DNA from: CBIFVZ01 sp966185765
GTDB taxonomy: Bacteria > Pseudomonadota > Gammaproteobacteria > Enterobacterales > Enterobacteriaceae
Length of the DNA stretch: 47,379 bases
Direction of reading: 5' to 3'
NCBI GenBank assembly: GCA_966185765.1
Contig: CBIFVZ010000022.1
Coordinates: forward strand, 1 to 47,379
The position numbers and the translations under genes were made by a program. Position 1 is the first letter of the stretch. The number at the start of each line of letters is the position of its first letter. Below, piece after piece: positions 1 through 8,684 of this stretch. The notes below the pieces were generated by a model that searched no databases, had not been told where the DNA came from, and was given only the letters and a program-made list of their open reading frames with translations.

Positions 1-52
1 TGAGATAATACCCGTCGAACCTGATCCGGATAACGCCGGCGAAGGGATTTGA
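1..52 (+). promoter_or_regulatory. TPP riboswitch (THI element), 3' part, cut by window edge
   Basis: The first bases carry the conserved TGAGA, ATACCC, GAACCTGATC and CCGGCGAAGGG blocks of the thiamin pyrophosphate riboswitch. The 5' half lies outside the window. It sits about 50 bases before thiB. By family knowledge, TPP binding to this leader lowers expression of the downstream thiBPQ transport genes. Confidence 0.93.
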
Positions 53-103
53 GGTCACCTCTCACCTTTGCCTTCATGCTTAACTCTCCAGATGGAGCGC
101 AAC

Positions 104-1087
104 GTGCTGAAGAAACTCCTCCCCCTGCTGGCGCTGTTTGCCCTGCCAGCTTTCGCCAAACCCCAGCTGACGGTTTATACCTACGACTCATTTGCCGCCG
201 ACTGGGGGCCGGGTCCTGCGGTAAAAAAAGCGTTTGAAGCGCAGTGCAGCTGTGAGCTTAAGTATGTAGCGCTGGAAGACGGCGTATCGCTGCTTAACCG
301 CCTGCGTATGGAAGGCAAAAACAGCAAGGCTGATGTCGTGCTCGGGCTTGATAACAACCTGGTCCAGGCTGCAACACAAACAGGCCTGTTTGCGCCTGCG
401 GATATTGATACAGCCACACTCGCCGTGCCCGGTGGCTGGCAAAACGCCACGTTTATTCCTTTTGACTACGGTTGGTTCGCCTTCGTGTACGATAAAAATA
501 AACTGAAAAACCCACCCAAAAGCCTCAAGGAGCTGGTAGAAAGCGATAATCAATGGCGCGTGATTTACCAGGACCCGCGCACCAGCACACCTGGGCTTGG
601 CCTGATGCTGTGGATGCAGAAAGTCTACGGCGAGCAGGCGCCCGAGGCGTGGCAAAAACTGGCGAAGAAAACGGTCACCGTTACCAAAGGCTGGAGCGAA
701 GCCTGGGGCTTATTTATGAAGGGCGAAAGCGACCTAGTGCTGAGCTATACCACGTCGCCAGCGTACACGTTGATTGAAGAACACAAAGATAATCTCGCCG
801 CCGCCGGTTTTAGCGAAGGCCACTATTTACAGGTGGAAGTCGCAGCACGTCTGAAGAACAGCAAACAACCCGAACTGGCCCGACAGTTTTTACAATTCAT
901 GATTTCGCCGGACTTCCAGAACACCATTGCTACCGGTAACTGGATGTATCCTGCTATCAACACCGCGCTGCCAGCGGGCTTCGAGACGCTGGTTAAACCC
1001 GCCGCCACCCTGCAATTTCCCCCTGAGCAGGTCGCCCAGGGGCGCAGCAGCTGGATTAACACGTGGCTGAACGCCGTCAGCCGCTGA
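104..1087 (+). CDS. thiB: ThiB, periplasmic thiamin/TPP-binding protein
   Basis: Periplasmic solute-binding component of the thiamin/TPP ABC importer ThiBPQ. A Lys-rich start, a hydrophobic stretch and an Ala-Phe-Ala cleavage site at about residue 18 form a signal peptide. The mature part begins KPQLTVYTYDSFAADWGPGP, as in E. coli ThiB. I chose GTG at 104 because GGAG lies 6 bases upstream and the product is then 327 aa, the E. coli length; ATG at 92 and an upstream in-frame start are alternatives. It lies behind the TPP riboswitch and overlaps thiP by 25 bases, so translational coupling is likely. Function is inferred from close similarity. Confidence 0.96.
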   Translation: MLKKLLPLLALFALPAFAKPQLTVYTYDSFAADWGPGPAVKKAFEAQCSCELKYVALEDGVSLLNRLRMEGKNSKADVVLGLDNNLVQAATQTGLFAPADIDTATLAVPGGWQNATFIPFDYGWFAFVYDKNKLKNPPKSLKELVESDNQWRVIYQDPRTSTPGLGLMLWMQKVYGEQAPEAWQKLAKKTVTVTKGWSEAWGLFMKGESDLVLSYTTSPAYTLIEEHKDNLAAAGFSEGHYLQVEVAARLKNSKQPELARQFLQFMISPDFQNTIATGNWMYPAINTALPAGFETLVKPAATLQFPPEQVAQGRSSWINTWLNAVSR

Positions 1088-2673
1088 TTCCCGGCTGGCT
1101 GGCACCAGGGCTGCTTACCGCCGCTCTGGTGCTGTGTGTTGCGCTGGCAGCGGTACTGGCGCTGTGGTGGAGCGCGCCCGCCATCGACCTGGCCCAAATC
1201 TGGCATGACAGCTATCTCTGGCATGTGGTGCGCTTCTCTTTCTGGCAGGCGTTTCTCTCCGCACTGTTTTCCGTGCTGCCCGCCATCTTTCTGGCGCGTG
1301 CGTTGTACCGCCGCCGTTTTGCAGGCCGCACGCTGTTGCTGCGCCTATGTGCCATGACGCTGGTATTGCCGGTGCTGGTGGCCGTGTTTGGTATCCTCTC
1401 GGTTTACGGTCGCCAGGGATGGCTGGCTCAACTCTGCACGTTCATGGGACTGGAGTGGCGCTTTTCACCTTATGGCTTGCAGGGCATTCTGCTGGCACAT
1501 CTGTTCTTCAACCTGCCAATGGCAACCCGCCTGCTGTTGCAGGCGCTGGAAAACATCCCAACCGAGCAGCGCCAGCTGGCTGCACAGCTCGGTATGCGCG
1601 GTCGCGATTTCTTCCGGCTGGTGGAATGGCCGTGGCTGCGCCGCCAGCTGTTTCCGACCGGTGCGCTGATTTTTATGCTCTGCTTTGCAAGCTTTGCGAC
1701 CGTGCTGTCGCTCGGCGGGGGGCCGCGCGCGACCACCATCGAACTGGCTATCTGGCAGGCGCTGAGTTACGACTACGATCCCGCCCGCGCAGCACTACTC
1801 GCCATTATCCAGATGATATGCTGCCTCGGTCTGGTGCTGCTGAGCCAACGCCTGAGCAAAGCCATCGCGCCCGGCACGTCGCTGGTCCACAGCTGGCGCG
1901 ACCCGCAAGACAGCCGCGTGAGCCGACTGAGCGATGCTGTGCTCATCATGCTTATGCTACTGCTGATGCTACCCCCGCTGTTGGCAGTAGTGGTGGATGG
2001 GTTGAGTGGCGCGCTGCTGCATCAGCTACGCCAGCCCGTGCTGTGGCAGGCCGTCTGGACGTCGCTGCGCATCGCTATCGCCGCCGGGCTACTGTGTGTC
2101 GCGCTCACGATGATGCTGCTGTGGAGTTCGCGCGAGCTGCGCCTGCGCCAGAGAACGCTTGCCGGACAGGCGCTGGAAATGAGCGGCATGATTATCCTCG
2201 CCATGCCCGGTATTGTGCTGGCAACCGGCTTCTTTCTCCTGCTCAATAACAGCGTCGGCCTGCCACAATCGGCAGACGGTATTGTTATTTTCACCAATGC
2301 GCTTATGGCGATTCCTTACGCGCTCAAAGTGCTGGAGAACCCCATGCGCGATCTGGCTTCGCGCTATGGGCCGCTGTGCCAGTCACTTGATATCCGTGGG
2401 TTTAACCGCCTGCGAGTCATTGAATTACGCGCGTTGCGCCGTCCACTTAGTCAGGCACTGGCCTTCGCCTGCGTGCTATCGATTGGGGATTTTGGCGTAG
2501 TGGCGCTGTTTGGCAGCGAAGATTTCCGCACACTGCCGTTCCTGCTTTATCAGCAAACCGGCGCTTACCGCAGCGCCGACGGCGCCGCTACCGCGCTGCT
2601 GCTCCTGCTGCTCTGCTTTGTTCTGTTTACCCTGATGGAGAAACTTCCCGGACGCCATGCTGACGCTGACTGA
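1063..2673 (+). CDS. thiP: ThiP, thiamin/TPP ABC transporter permease
   Basis: Inner-membrane permease of the ThiBPQ importer, 536 aa as in E. coli. It is a fused permease with two homologous halves and many hydrophobic segments. Each half carries an EAA-type loop that contacts the ATPase: one around residues 165-195 (EQRQLAAQLGMRG) and one around 430-465. The start overlaps the end of thiB and the end overlaps thiQ by 17 bases, so the three genes form one tightly coupled operon under the TPP riboswitch. No sign of damage. Confidence 0.96.
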   Translation: MAERRQPLIPGWLAPGLLTAALVLCVALAAVLALWWSAPAIDLAQIWHDSYLWHVVRFSFWQAFLSALFSVLPAIFLARALYRRRFAGRTLLLRLCAMTLVLPVLVAVFGILSVYGRQGWLAQLCTFMGLEWRFSPYGLQGILLAHLFFNLPMATRLLLQALENIPTEQRQLAAQLGMRGRDFFRLVEWPWLRRQLFPTGALIFMLCFASFATVLSLGGGPRATTIELAIWQALSYDYDPARAALLAIIQMICCLGLVLLSQRLSKAIAPGTSLVHSWRDPQDSRVSRLSDAVLIMLMLLLMLPPLLAVVVDGLSGALLHQLRQPVLWQAVWTSLRIAIAAGLLCVALTMMLLWSSRELRLRQRTLAGQALEMSGMIILAMPGIVLATGFFLLLNNSVGLPQSADGIVIFTNALMAIPYALKVLENPMRDLASRYGPLCQSLDIRGFNRLRVIELRALRRPLSQALAFACVLSIGDFGVVALFGSEDFRTLPFLLYQQTGAYRSADGAATALLLLLLCFVLFTLMEKLPGRHADAD

Positions 2674-3358
2674 TACCACCTGGCTTTACGAGCACCTGCC
2701 AATGCGCTTTAGCTTTCACGCCGAGCGTGGAGAGCGGCTTGCCATTCTTGGCCCCAGCGGTGCGGGTAAGAGCACGCTGTTAAGCCTGATTGCCGGGTTT
2801 CTCACACCAGAAAGCGGCACTGTCCGCCTCGATGGCGTCGATCACACCCACACGCCCCCCTCCGCGCGACCAGTTTCCATGTTGTTTCAGGAAAATAACC
2901 TGTTCGCCCACTTAAGCGTGCGGCAAAACATCGGGCTGGGGCTGGATCCGGGATTGCGCCTGAGCGCGGCACAGAAAGAAGAGGTCAACGCCATTGCCGA
3001 ACAGATGGCGATGGGCGCATTGATGGACCGGCTACCCGGCGAGCTTTCCGGCGGCCAGCGCCAGCGTGCGGCGCTGGCCCGTTGTCTGGTACGTCAGCGT
3101 CCGTTGCTGCTACTTGACGAGCCATTTTCCGCCCTCGACCCGGCGCTGCGCCAGGAAATGCTCTCACTACTGGATGACATCTGCCGCACACGGCACATTA
3201 CGTTACTGATGGTGTCGCACAGCACAGAAGACGCCGCGAGAATTGCCCCACGCAGTCTGGTGGTAGTGGACGGACGCATCGCCTGGGACGGCGACACGCA
3301 ACAGCTTCTCAGCGGGGACGCCAGCGCCTCTGCCTTGCTGGGAATTAAGGCAGGCTAG
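2657..3358 (+). CDS. thiQ: ThiQ, thiamin/TPP ABC transporter ATPase
   Basis: Cytoplasmic ATPase of ThiBPQ, 233 aa (E. coli 232). All ABC motifs are present: Walker A GPSGAGKST at residues 32-40, Q-loop Gln78, signature LSGGQ at 130-134, Walker B LLLLDEP at 150-156 with catalytic Glu155, and H-loop His188. It overlaps the end of thiP and is the last gene of the operon. Its stop lies only 13 bases from the stop of convergent yabI, leaving no room for a separate terminator between them. Confidence 0.96.
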   Translation: MLTLTDTTWLYEHLPMRFSFHAERGERLAILGPSGAGKSTLLSLIAGFLTPESGTVRLDGVDHTHTPPSARPVSMLFQENNLFAHLSVRQNIGLGLDPGLRLSAAQKEEVNAIAEQMAMGALMDRLPGELSGGQRQRAALARCLVRQRPLLLLDEPFSALDPALRQEMLSLLDDICRTRHITLLMVSHSTEDAARIAPRSLVVVDGRIAWDGDTQQLLSGDASASALLGIKAG

Positions 3359-3371
3359 CGGCTAAAACCTG

Positions 3372-4142
3372 TTACGCCCCGCCAAACACCTTCCACAAAA
3401 TCCCGCCATACACCGGCATCAGCGGGTGGCGTAGCGTCATGACCAGAACGGCTATCGCTATCACACTCACAACGGGTGCCAGCCAGTGCAGACGTGCACG
3501 CGGCAGCCAACGCGTCAGGCCGTCCTTCGCAGCCGTGCCGCTGCGCCACCAGCGCCAGCACAGCCACCCTGCGACCCACAGCAGCACCGCCGCTGTCGCC
3601 AGCAGCCAGATGAAGCCACGGCTGTTCTCACCAGAAGGGATATCAATCGCCGCACCTGCAAGAATGCCGGGCAAAAAGTAAAACGGCGGCCAGAAAATAC
3701 AGCCGATAATATTGGGAAGAATAAACTTACGCACCGGCAAATCCAGCATCCCCGCCACCATTGGCACCAGCGGGCGCGTAGGGCCGATAAAACGCCCGAC
3801 AAGGATGGTAAACATGCTGTGCTTATGCAACGCGTACTCGGTTTTATCCAGCCAGGCTTTTTGCTTCTTCAAAAATGACCAGTTGTGCAACGGTTTTTTA
3901 AAGCGCCAGCCCAGCCAGAACGAGATCCAGTCTGCCACCAGGCAGCCCAACGTCCCTACAAGCCAGGCCTGGTACAGCCCTATCTGCCCGCTGCCAATCA
4001 ACGCGCCCAGAGCTGCCATAAACACGGTGCCAGGCATCAGCAGCCCCACCAGCGCCAGTGACTCCAGAAACGCAACCAGCCATACCGCAATCAGCGCATA
4101 GGTAGTGGACTGGGTAATAAAGTGCTCAACAAAATCTTGCAT
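3372..4142 (-). CDS. yabI: YabI, DedA-family inner-membrane protein
   Basis: Multi-pass inner-membrane protein of the DedA/SNARE-associated family, 256 aa (E. coli YabI 254). The conserved core motif GRFIGPTRPLVPMVAGM lies near residues 117-133, next to FWLGWRFKKPL. Hydrophobic segments sit at about 15-65, 130-180 and at the C-terminus. DedA proteins are membrane-homeostasis or lipid-carrier transporters; the YabI substrate is not something the sequence tells. It lies between thiQ (convergent) and araC (same strand), exactly as in E. coli. Confidence 0.93.
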   Translation of the reverse strand: MQDFVEHFITQSTTYALIAVWLVAFLESLALVGLLMPGTVFMAALGALIGSGQIGLYQAWLVGTLGCLVADWISFWLGWRFKKPLHNWSFLKKQKAWLDKTEYALHKHSMFTILVGRFIGPTRPLVPMVAGMLDLPVRKFILPNIIGCIFWPPFYFLPGILAGAAIDIPSGENSRGFIWLLATAAVLLWVAGWLCWRWWRSGTAAKDGLTRWLPRARLHWLAPVVSVIAIAVLVMTLRHPLMPVYGGILWKVFGGA

Positions 4143-4217
4143 ACGCTATCCGCTCTCGGGGCAATGCGAGAATTCTCATCGCTGGCCCGCCAGCCGTCAA
4201 GGCGGCGCACTCCGGAT

Positions 4218-5081
4218 TTATTGCGCCTGCGACATCATTTCACAACCGGCCCGGAACTCACTGGGGCTGGCTCCGGTACATTTTTTAAATACGCGCGAAA
4301 AATAGAGCTGGTCTTCAAAGCCAACATTACGCCCGACGCTGGCAATCGGCAGGCGCGTCGTGCTCAACAGCAATTTAGCCTGGCTGATGCGCTGATCCTC
4401 ACGCCAGCTCAACACGCTCACGCCAAGTTGCTGGCGAAACAGATGCGACAGACGCGACGGCGACAGGCACACGTGCTGCGCCACGCTGGCAATATCAAAA
4501 TGCGCATCGGCGAGTCTGTCGGTAATGAACTGGCAGGCATCGCGCACCCGATTATCCAGCGGCGCTTTTTGTGATTCGCTGATAGCCGACATACGCCTTA
4601 GCAGCAGTTGCTCCAGCAGGTTAATCGCCAGAAGTTCCGCGTAGCGCCCGGCAGACTGACCGGCGTCAATCATCTGCTGAAATAACGCTGAAAACTGCGC
4701 CTGATGCTCGTCATCCGGGCGGTAAAAACCGGTTTGTGCAAAGATGGGCGGCCAGTTCAACCACTCGTACCAGTACGCGCGCGGGCGGAAGTACACCCAC
4801 TGGTGATACCACTCGCGATTGTCCGAGTGGCGGCCATAGTGATGCACTTCGCCCGGAGGGAACAACAGCATATCGCCCGGGCGACAGACAAATTGCTGCC
4901 CCTGATTATTGATTACACCCTCGCCGCGTACCGTCATATTCAGGATATAGCCCTTCATCCCCAACGGACGGTCGATGAAAAAATCGAGCGGCCCTTCAGC
5001 CTCTATGGGCGTTAACCCAGCTACCAGATGTGCATTAAACGAATAGCCCGGCAGCAGCGGATCATTTTGCGTTTCAGCCAT
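4218..5081 (-). CDS. araC: AraC, arabinose-responsive regulator of araBAD
   Basis: Arabinose-binding activator/repressor of the divergent araBAD operon, 287 aa. An N-terminal arm (MAETQNDPLLPGYSFNAHL) is followed by the cupin-like sugar-binding and dimerisation domain (to about 170), then two helix-turn-helix motifs, DIASVAQHVCLSPSRLSHLF and IASVGRNVGFEDQLYFSRVF. I chose ATG at 5081, which aligns with E. coli AraC residue 1 and has a GAGG upstream; a GTG four codons earlier would add MRLI. The C-terminus is about 5 residues shorter than in E. coli and differs after the second HTH, which should not affect DNA binding. Confidence 0.96.
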   Translation of the reverse strand: MAETQNDPLLPGYSFNAHLVAGLTPIEAEGPLDFFIDRPLGMKGYILNMTVRGEGVINNQGQQFVCRPGDMLLFPPGEVHHYGRHSDNREWYHQWVYFRPRAYWYEWLNWPPIFAQTGFYRPDDEHQAQFSALFQQMIDAGQSAGRYAELLAINLLEQLLLRRMSAISESQKAPLDNRVRDACQFITDRLADAHFDIASVAQHVCLSPSRLSHLFRQQLGVSVLSWREDQRISQAKLLLSTTRLPIASVGRNVGFEDQLYFSRVFKKCTGASPSEFRAGCEMMSQAQ

Positions 5082-5110
5082 GATAAGCCTCACTCCAGAA
5101 AGCCATTAAG

Positions 5111-5127
5111 GAAACCGATTATCCATA
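5111..5127 (+). promoter_or_regulatory. araO2-like AraC half-site
   Basis: The 17-mer GAAACCGATTATCCATA closely resembles E. coli araO2 and shares TATCCATA with the I1 site of this window. It lies in the araC leader, 201 bp before I1 (start to start). By analogy it is the distal site for the AraC repression loop. Confidence 0.8.
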
Positions 5128-5246
5128 TCACACCGGGTTATTCCGTTTACCCACCTGGCACACTGCACGCCAGGTAAAACCTGAGCGCCAGCCCGCATGG
5201 TAGCGGTTCAGATGCAAATACAGCCACCAAACGGCTACGGCAAGAG

Positions 5247-5280
5247 TGTCTATAACTGTGGCAGAAATGTCCACATTCAA
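5247..5280 (+). promoter_or_regulatory. araO1 operator region
   Basis: The segment from GTGTCTATAA through GGCAGAAATGTCCACATTC matches the E. coli araO1 tandem half-sites almost base for base. O1 mediates AraC autoregulation at the araC promoter. The exact edges are approximate. Confidence 0.78.
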
Positions 5281-5282
5281 TA

Positions 5283-5298
5283 TTTGCGTGGCGTCACA
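5283..5298 (+). promoter_or_regulatory. CRP site of the araBAD/araC control region
   Basis: TTTGC-N6-TCACA sits at the same place relative to O1 and I1 as the E. coli araBAD CRP site. The right half is perfect and the left half is weak, as in E. coli. Catabolite control is inferred. Confidence 0.82.
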
Positions 5299-5311
5299 CT
5301 TCACCGACTGA

Positions 5312-5349
5312 CAGCAATATTATCCATAAAATAAGCCAACCTGCCCTGA
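5312..5349 (+). promoter_or_regulatory. araI1 and araI2 AraC activation sites
   Basis: I1 is the 17-mer at 5312-5328 ending in TATCCATA. After 4 bases comes I2 at 5333-5349, ending CCTGCCCTGA. This direct-repeat layout is that of E. coli araI; I2 overlaps the -35 region at about 5346-5351. Confidence 0.85.
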
Positions 5350-5376
5350 CGCTTCTCTCGCGCCAAAACCTACTGT
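5346..5376 (+). promoter_or_regulatory. araBAD promoter (-35/-10)
   Basis: CTGACG at 5346-5351 and TACTGT at 5371-5376 correspond to the -35 and -10 elements of E. coli PBAD. The spacer here is 19 bases and the -35 is overlapped by I2, as expected for an AraC-activated promoter. Confidence 0.8.
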
Positions 5377-5410
5377 TCTCCCATCAACGACTAACCCCAG
5401 GAGTAACAAC

Positions 5411-7120
5411 ATGGCTATAGCGCTGGGCCTTGATTTTGGTAGCGACTCGGTACGCGCGCTGGCAGTGGACTGTGCCAGCGGCCAGGAACTGGCAAGCGGC
5501 GTGGAGTGGTATCCGCGCTGGCGCGACGCACGCTATTGTGACGCCGCCCGTAACCAGTTTCGCCACCATCCGCTCGATTATATTGAGTCAATGGAACGGG
5601 CAATAAAAAGCGCACTCGCACAGCTTTCACCCGCCCAGCGAGCCAGTGTCGTGGGGATTGGTGTGGACAGCACCGGCTCCACGCCAGCCCCCATTGATGC
5701 CGACGGCAATGTGCTGGCGCTGCGCCCGGAGTTCGCTGACAACCCCAACGCCATGTTCATTTTGTGGAAAGACCACACTGCGGTGGAAGAGGCCGAGGCC
5801 ATCACCCGCCTGTGTCACCAGCCCGGCAGCGTGGACTATTCACGCTATATTGGCGGAATTTATTCCAGCGAGTGGTTCTGGGCCAAAATCCTGCATATCA
5901 CGCGCCGCGACACGCAAGTGGCACAGGCCGCCGTTTCCTGGGTGGAATTATGCGACTGGGTGCCCGCGCTGCTGTCAGCGACCACACGCCCGCAGGAGTT
6001 GCGCCGTGGGCGCTGCGCGGCGGGCCATAAATCACTGTGGCATGAAAGCTGGGGCGGATTGCCGCCTGCAAGCTTCTTTGACAGCCTCGACCCGGTTATC
6101 AACCGCAGCCTTCCCTGTCCCCTGTTTCAGGACACCTGGACTGCCGACGTTCCGGTAGGCCATCTGTGTCCCGAGTGGGCGCAGCGGCTCGGTCTGCCTG
6201 AAAGCGTGGTGATTTCCGGCGGTGCGTTTGACTGTCATATGGGGGCCGTGGGGGCAGGCGCACAGACCAATACGCTGGTTAAAGTCATTGGCACCTCCAC
6301 CTGCGACATTCTGACGGCCGATGCCGCAAGCGTTGGCGAACGGGCGATAAAAGGCATCTGTGGCCAGGTGGACGGCAGCGTCTTGCCTGGCGTTATTGGG
6401 CTTGAAGCCGGGCAATCGGCGTTTGGCGATATTTACGCCTGGTTCAGCCGCCTGCTTAGTTGGCCGCTGGAACAACTCGCCCACCAGCAGCCCGCGCTTC
6501 GCGAGACGCTGAACGCCGCACGCCAGCAGCTTATTCCTGAACTCAGCGCCGCCTGGGCGCAAAACCCGTCGCTCGCCCATCTGCCGGTGGTGCTCGACTG
6601 GTTTAACGGTCGCCGCACACCCTTTGCTAACCAGCGGCTTAAAGGCGTGATTGCTGATGTGAATCTCGCGACCGATGCACCAGCGCTGTTCGGCGGACTG
6701 ATTGCCGCCACCGCTTTTGGCGCGCGCGCCATTATGGAGTGCTTCACTGAACAGGGCATTCCGGTGCATCACGTGATGGCGCTTGGCGGTATTGCGCGTA
6801 AAAACCCGACCATCATGCAGGTCTGTAGCGATGTGCTGAACCGACCGCTACAGGTCGTTGCCTCCGATCAGTGTTGTGCGCTCGGTGCCGCTATTTTTGC
6901 CGCCGTAGCCGCAGGCGTTCACGCCGATATTCCACAGGCCCAGCAGGTGATGGCAAGCCGTGTTGAGCGCACATTGATGCCGGATGTGCAGCGCGCAGCA
7001 CACTTTGAACAGCTTTATCACCGCTATCAGCAGTTGGCCGCCAGCCTTGAACCGCACTATCTCCCCGTTTCTGCCCCAAAGTCTGCCGCAGTACCCGGCC
7101 AGACGGCACTCATCCATTAA
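5411..7120 (+). CDS. araB: AraB, L-ribulokinase
   Basis: Phosphorylates L-ribulose to L-ribulose 5-phosphate, the second step of L-arabinose catabolism in the cytoplasm. FGGY-family kinase of 569 aa (E. coli 566). The N-terminal phosphate-binding motif GLDFGSDSVRALAVD and the later GGAFDCHMGAVGAG and ALGGIARKNP segments are typical. A GGAG lies 8 bases before the ATG. First gene of araBAD; araA follows after 10 bases. Expression should be controlled by AraC and CRP from the adjoining sites. Confidence 0.97.
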   Translation: MAIALGLDFGSDSVRALAVDCASGQELASGVEWYPRWRDARYCDAARNQFRHHPLDYIESMERAIKSALAQLSPAQRASVVGIGVDSTGSTPAPIDADGNVLALRPEFADNPNAMFILWKDHTAVEEAEAITRLCHQPGSVDYSRYIGGIYSSEWFWAKILHITRRDTQVAQAAVSWVELCDWVPALLSATTRPQELRRGRCAAGHKSLWHESWGGLPPASFFDSLDPVINRSLPCPLFQDTWTADVPVGHLCPEWAQRLGLPESVVISGGAFDCHMGAVGAGAQTNTLVKVIGTSTCDILTADAASVGERAIKGICGQVDGSVLPGVIGLEAGQSAFGDIYAWFSRLLSWPLEQLAHQQPALRETLNAARQQLIPELSAAWAQNPSLAHLPVVLDWFNGRRTPFANQRLKGVIADVNLATDAPALFGGLIAATAFGARAIMECFTEQGIPVHHVMALGGIARKNPTIMQVCSDVLNRPLQVVASDQCCALGAAIFAAVAAGVHADIPQAQQVMASRVERTLMPDVQRAAHFEQLYHRYQQLAASLEPHYLPVSAPKSAAVPGQTALIH

Positions 7121-7130
7121 GGACACAACA

Positions 7131-8636
7131 ATGACGACGATTTTCAGCCAGTATGAAGTATGGTTTGTTATCGGTAGCCAGCATCTGTATGGCGAAGACA
7201 CGCTGCGCCAGGTCAACCAGCACGCACAGCAGGTCGTTAATACCCTTAACAGCGACGCGCGCCTGCCGTGCAAACTGGTACTCAAACCGCTCGGCACTCG
7301 CCCGGACGAAATCACCGCTATCTGCCGCGACGCCAGCCACAGCGACCAGTGCGCAGGCCTCGTCGTATGGCTGCACACTTTCTCACCGTCCAAAATGTGG
7401 ATCAACGGCTTGAGCATACTCAACAAACCGTTACTGCAGTTCCACACCCAGTTCAACGCCCACATCCCGTGGGGCGATATCGACATGGACTTTATGAACC
7501 TGAACCAGACCGCACACGGCGGGCGTGAGTTCGGCTTTATCGGTGCGCGCATGCGCCAGCAGCACAGCGTCGTGACCGGCCACTGGCAGGACCCGCAGGC
7601 GCACAAGCGCATCGGTGCGTGGATGCGCCAGGCGGTGTCTAAACAGGATACCCGGCAGCTTAAAGTCGCGCGCTTTGGCGACAATATGCGTGAAGTGGCG
7701 GTAACAGAAGGCGATAAGGTCGCCGCACAGATTAAATTCGGTTTTTCCGTTAACACCTGGGCGGTAGGCGACCTGGTTGAGGTGGTCAACGCCGTAAGCC
7801 ACGGCGATATCAACGCACTGGTGGATGAATACGAAAGCAGCTACCGCCTGACCACCGCCGCCCAGGTTGGCGGCGACAAGCGCCAGAATGTTATTGACGC
7901 AGCGCGCATTGAGCTTGGCATGAAGCGCTTTTTACAGGACGGCGGTTTCCACGCTTTTACCACCACCTTTGAAGACCTGCACGGCCTGAAACAACTACCG
8001 GGCCTTGCGGTACAGCGCCTGATGCAGCAGGGCTATGGCTTTGCCGGCGAAGGCGACTGGAAGACGGCGGCGCTGCTGCGCATCATGAAAGTGATGTCCA
8101 CAGGCCTCGAAGGCGGCACCTCCTTTATGGAGGACTACACCTACAACTTCGAAGCAGGCAATGACCTGGTGCTCGGCTCGCACATGCTGGAGGTGTGCCC
8201 GACTATCGCCACCAGCGAAAAACCCATTCTTGACGTTCAGTATCTCGGCATTGGCGGCAAAGATGACCCGGCGCGCCTGATTTTCTCCACCAAAACTGGC
8301 CCGGCGATTAACGCCAGCCTGATTGATTTGGGCGACCGCTTCCGCCTGCTGGTGAACTGCGTGGATACCGTCGAAGCCGCGCACCAACTGCCGAAACTGC
8401 CTGTCGCTAACGCGCTCTGGAAAGCACAGCCCGATCTCCCCACTGCCAGCGAAGCATGGATTATGGCCGGTGGCGCACACCACACGGTGTTCAGCCATGC
8501 GCTAACACTTGCCGATATGCGCCTTTTTGCAGAGCTGCACGATGTAGAACTTGCGGTTATCGACAACGACACCACGCTGCCGGCGTTTAAAGACGCGCTG
8601 CGCTGGAACGACGTCTATTACCACTTCAAACGCTAA
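7131..8636 (+). CDS. araA: AraA, L-arabinose isomerase
   Basis: Converts L-arabinose to L-ribulose with a Mn-type metal, in the cytoplasm. From ATG at 7131 the product is 501 aa (E. coli 500) and starts MTTIFSQYEVWFVIGSQHLY, the usual N-terminus; AAGGA lies upstream. An open frame continues about 150 bases upstream, but that part is the end of araB in another frame. Middle gene of araBAD. The spacer to araD holds a hairpin. Confidence 0.97.
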   Translation: MTTIFSQYEVWFVIGSQHLYGEDTLRQVNQHAQQVVNTLNSDARLPCKLVLKPLGTRPDEITAICRDASHSDQCAGLVVWLHTFSPSKMWINGLSILNKPLLQFHTQFNAHIPWGDIDMDFMNLNQTAHGGREFGFIGARMRQQHSVVTGHWQDPQAHKRIGAWMRQAVSKQDTRQLKVARFGDNMREVAVTEGDKVAAQIKFGFSVNTWAVGDLVEVVNAVSHGDINALVDEYESSYRLTTAAQVGGDKRQNVIDAARIELGMKRFLQDGGFHAFTTTFEDLHGLKQLPGLAVQRLMQQGYGFAGEGDWKTAALLRIMKVMSTGLEGGTSFMEDYTYNFEAGNDLVLGSHMLEVCPTIATSEKPILDVQYLGIGGKDDPARLIFSTKTGPAINASLIDLGDRFRLLVNCVDTVEAAHQLPKLPVANALWKAQPDLPTASEAWIMAGGAHHTVFSHALTLADMRLFAELHDVELAVIDNDTTLPAFKDALRWNDVYYHFKR

Positions 8637-8644
8637 CCGCTGTC

Positions 8645-8665
8645 GGACCGGTTCTGTACCGGTTC
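8645..8665 (+). repeat. Intercistronic hairpin between araA and araD
   Basis: GGACCGGT (8645-8652) and ACCGGTTC (8658-8665) form an 8-bp stem (one G-U pair) around a 5-base loop. There is no T-run, so it is not a terminator. It may protect the araBA message or set the araD level; that is inference. Confidence 0.6.
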
Positions 8666-8684
8666 GGCCTCACCTGGAGGCAAC

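Noticed and set aside
6032..6772. Long antisense frame (246 codons) across araB
   Set aside because: It is the shadow of a strongly conserved araB in GC-rich DNA; no ribosome site and no family resemblance.
6848..7813. Antisense frame of 321 codons across araB/araA
   Set aside because: Overlaps two certain genes, has low-complexity composition and no recognisable domain.
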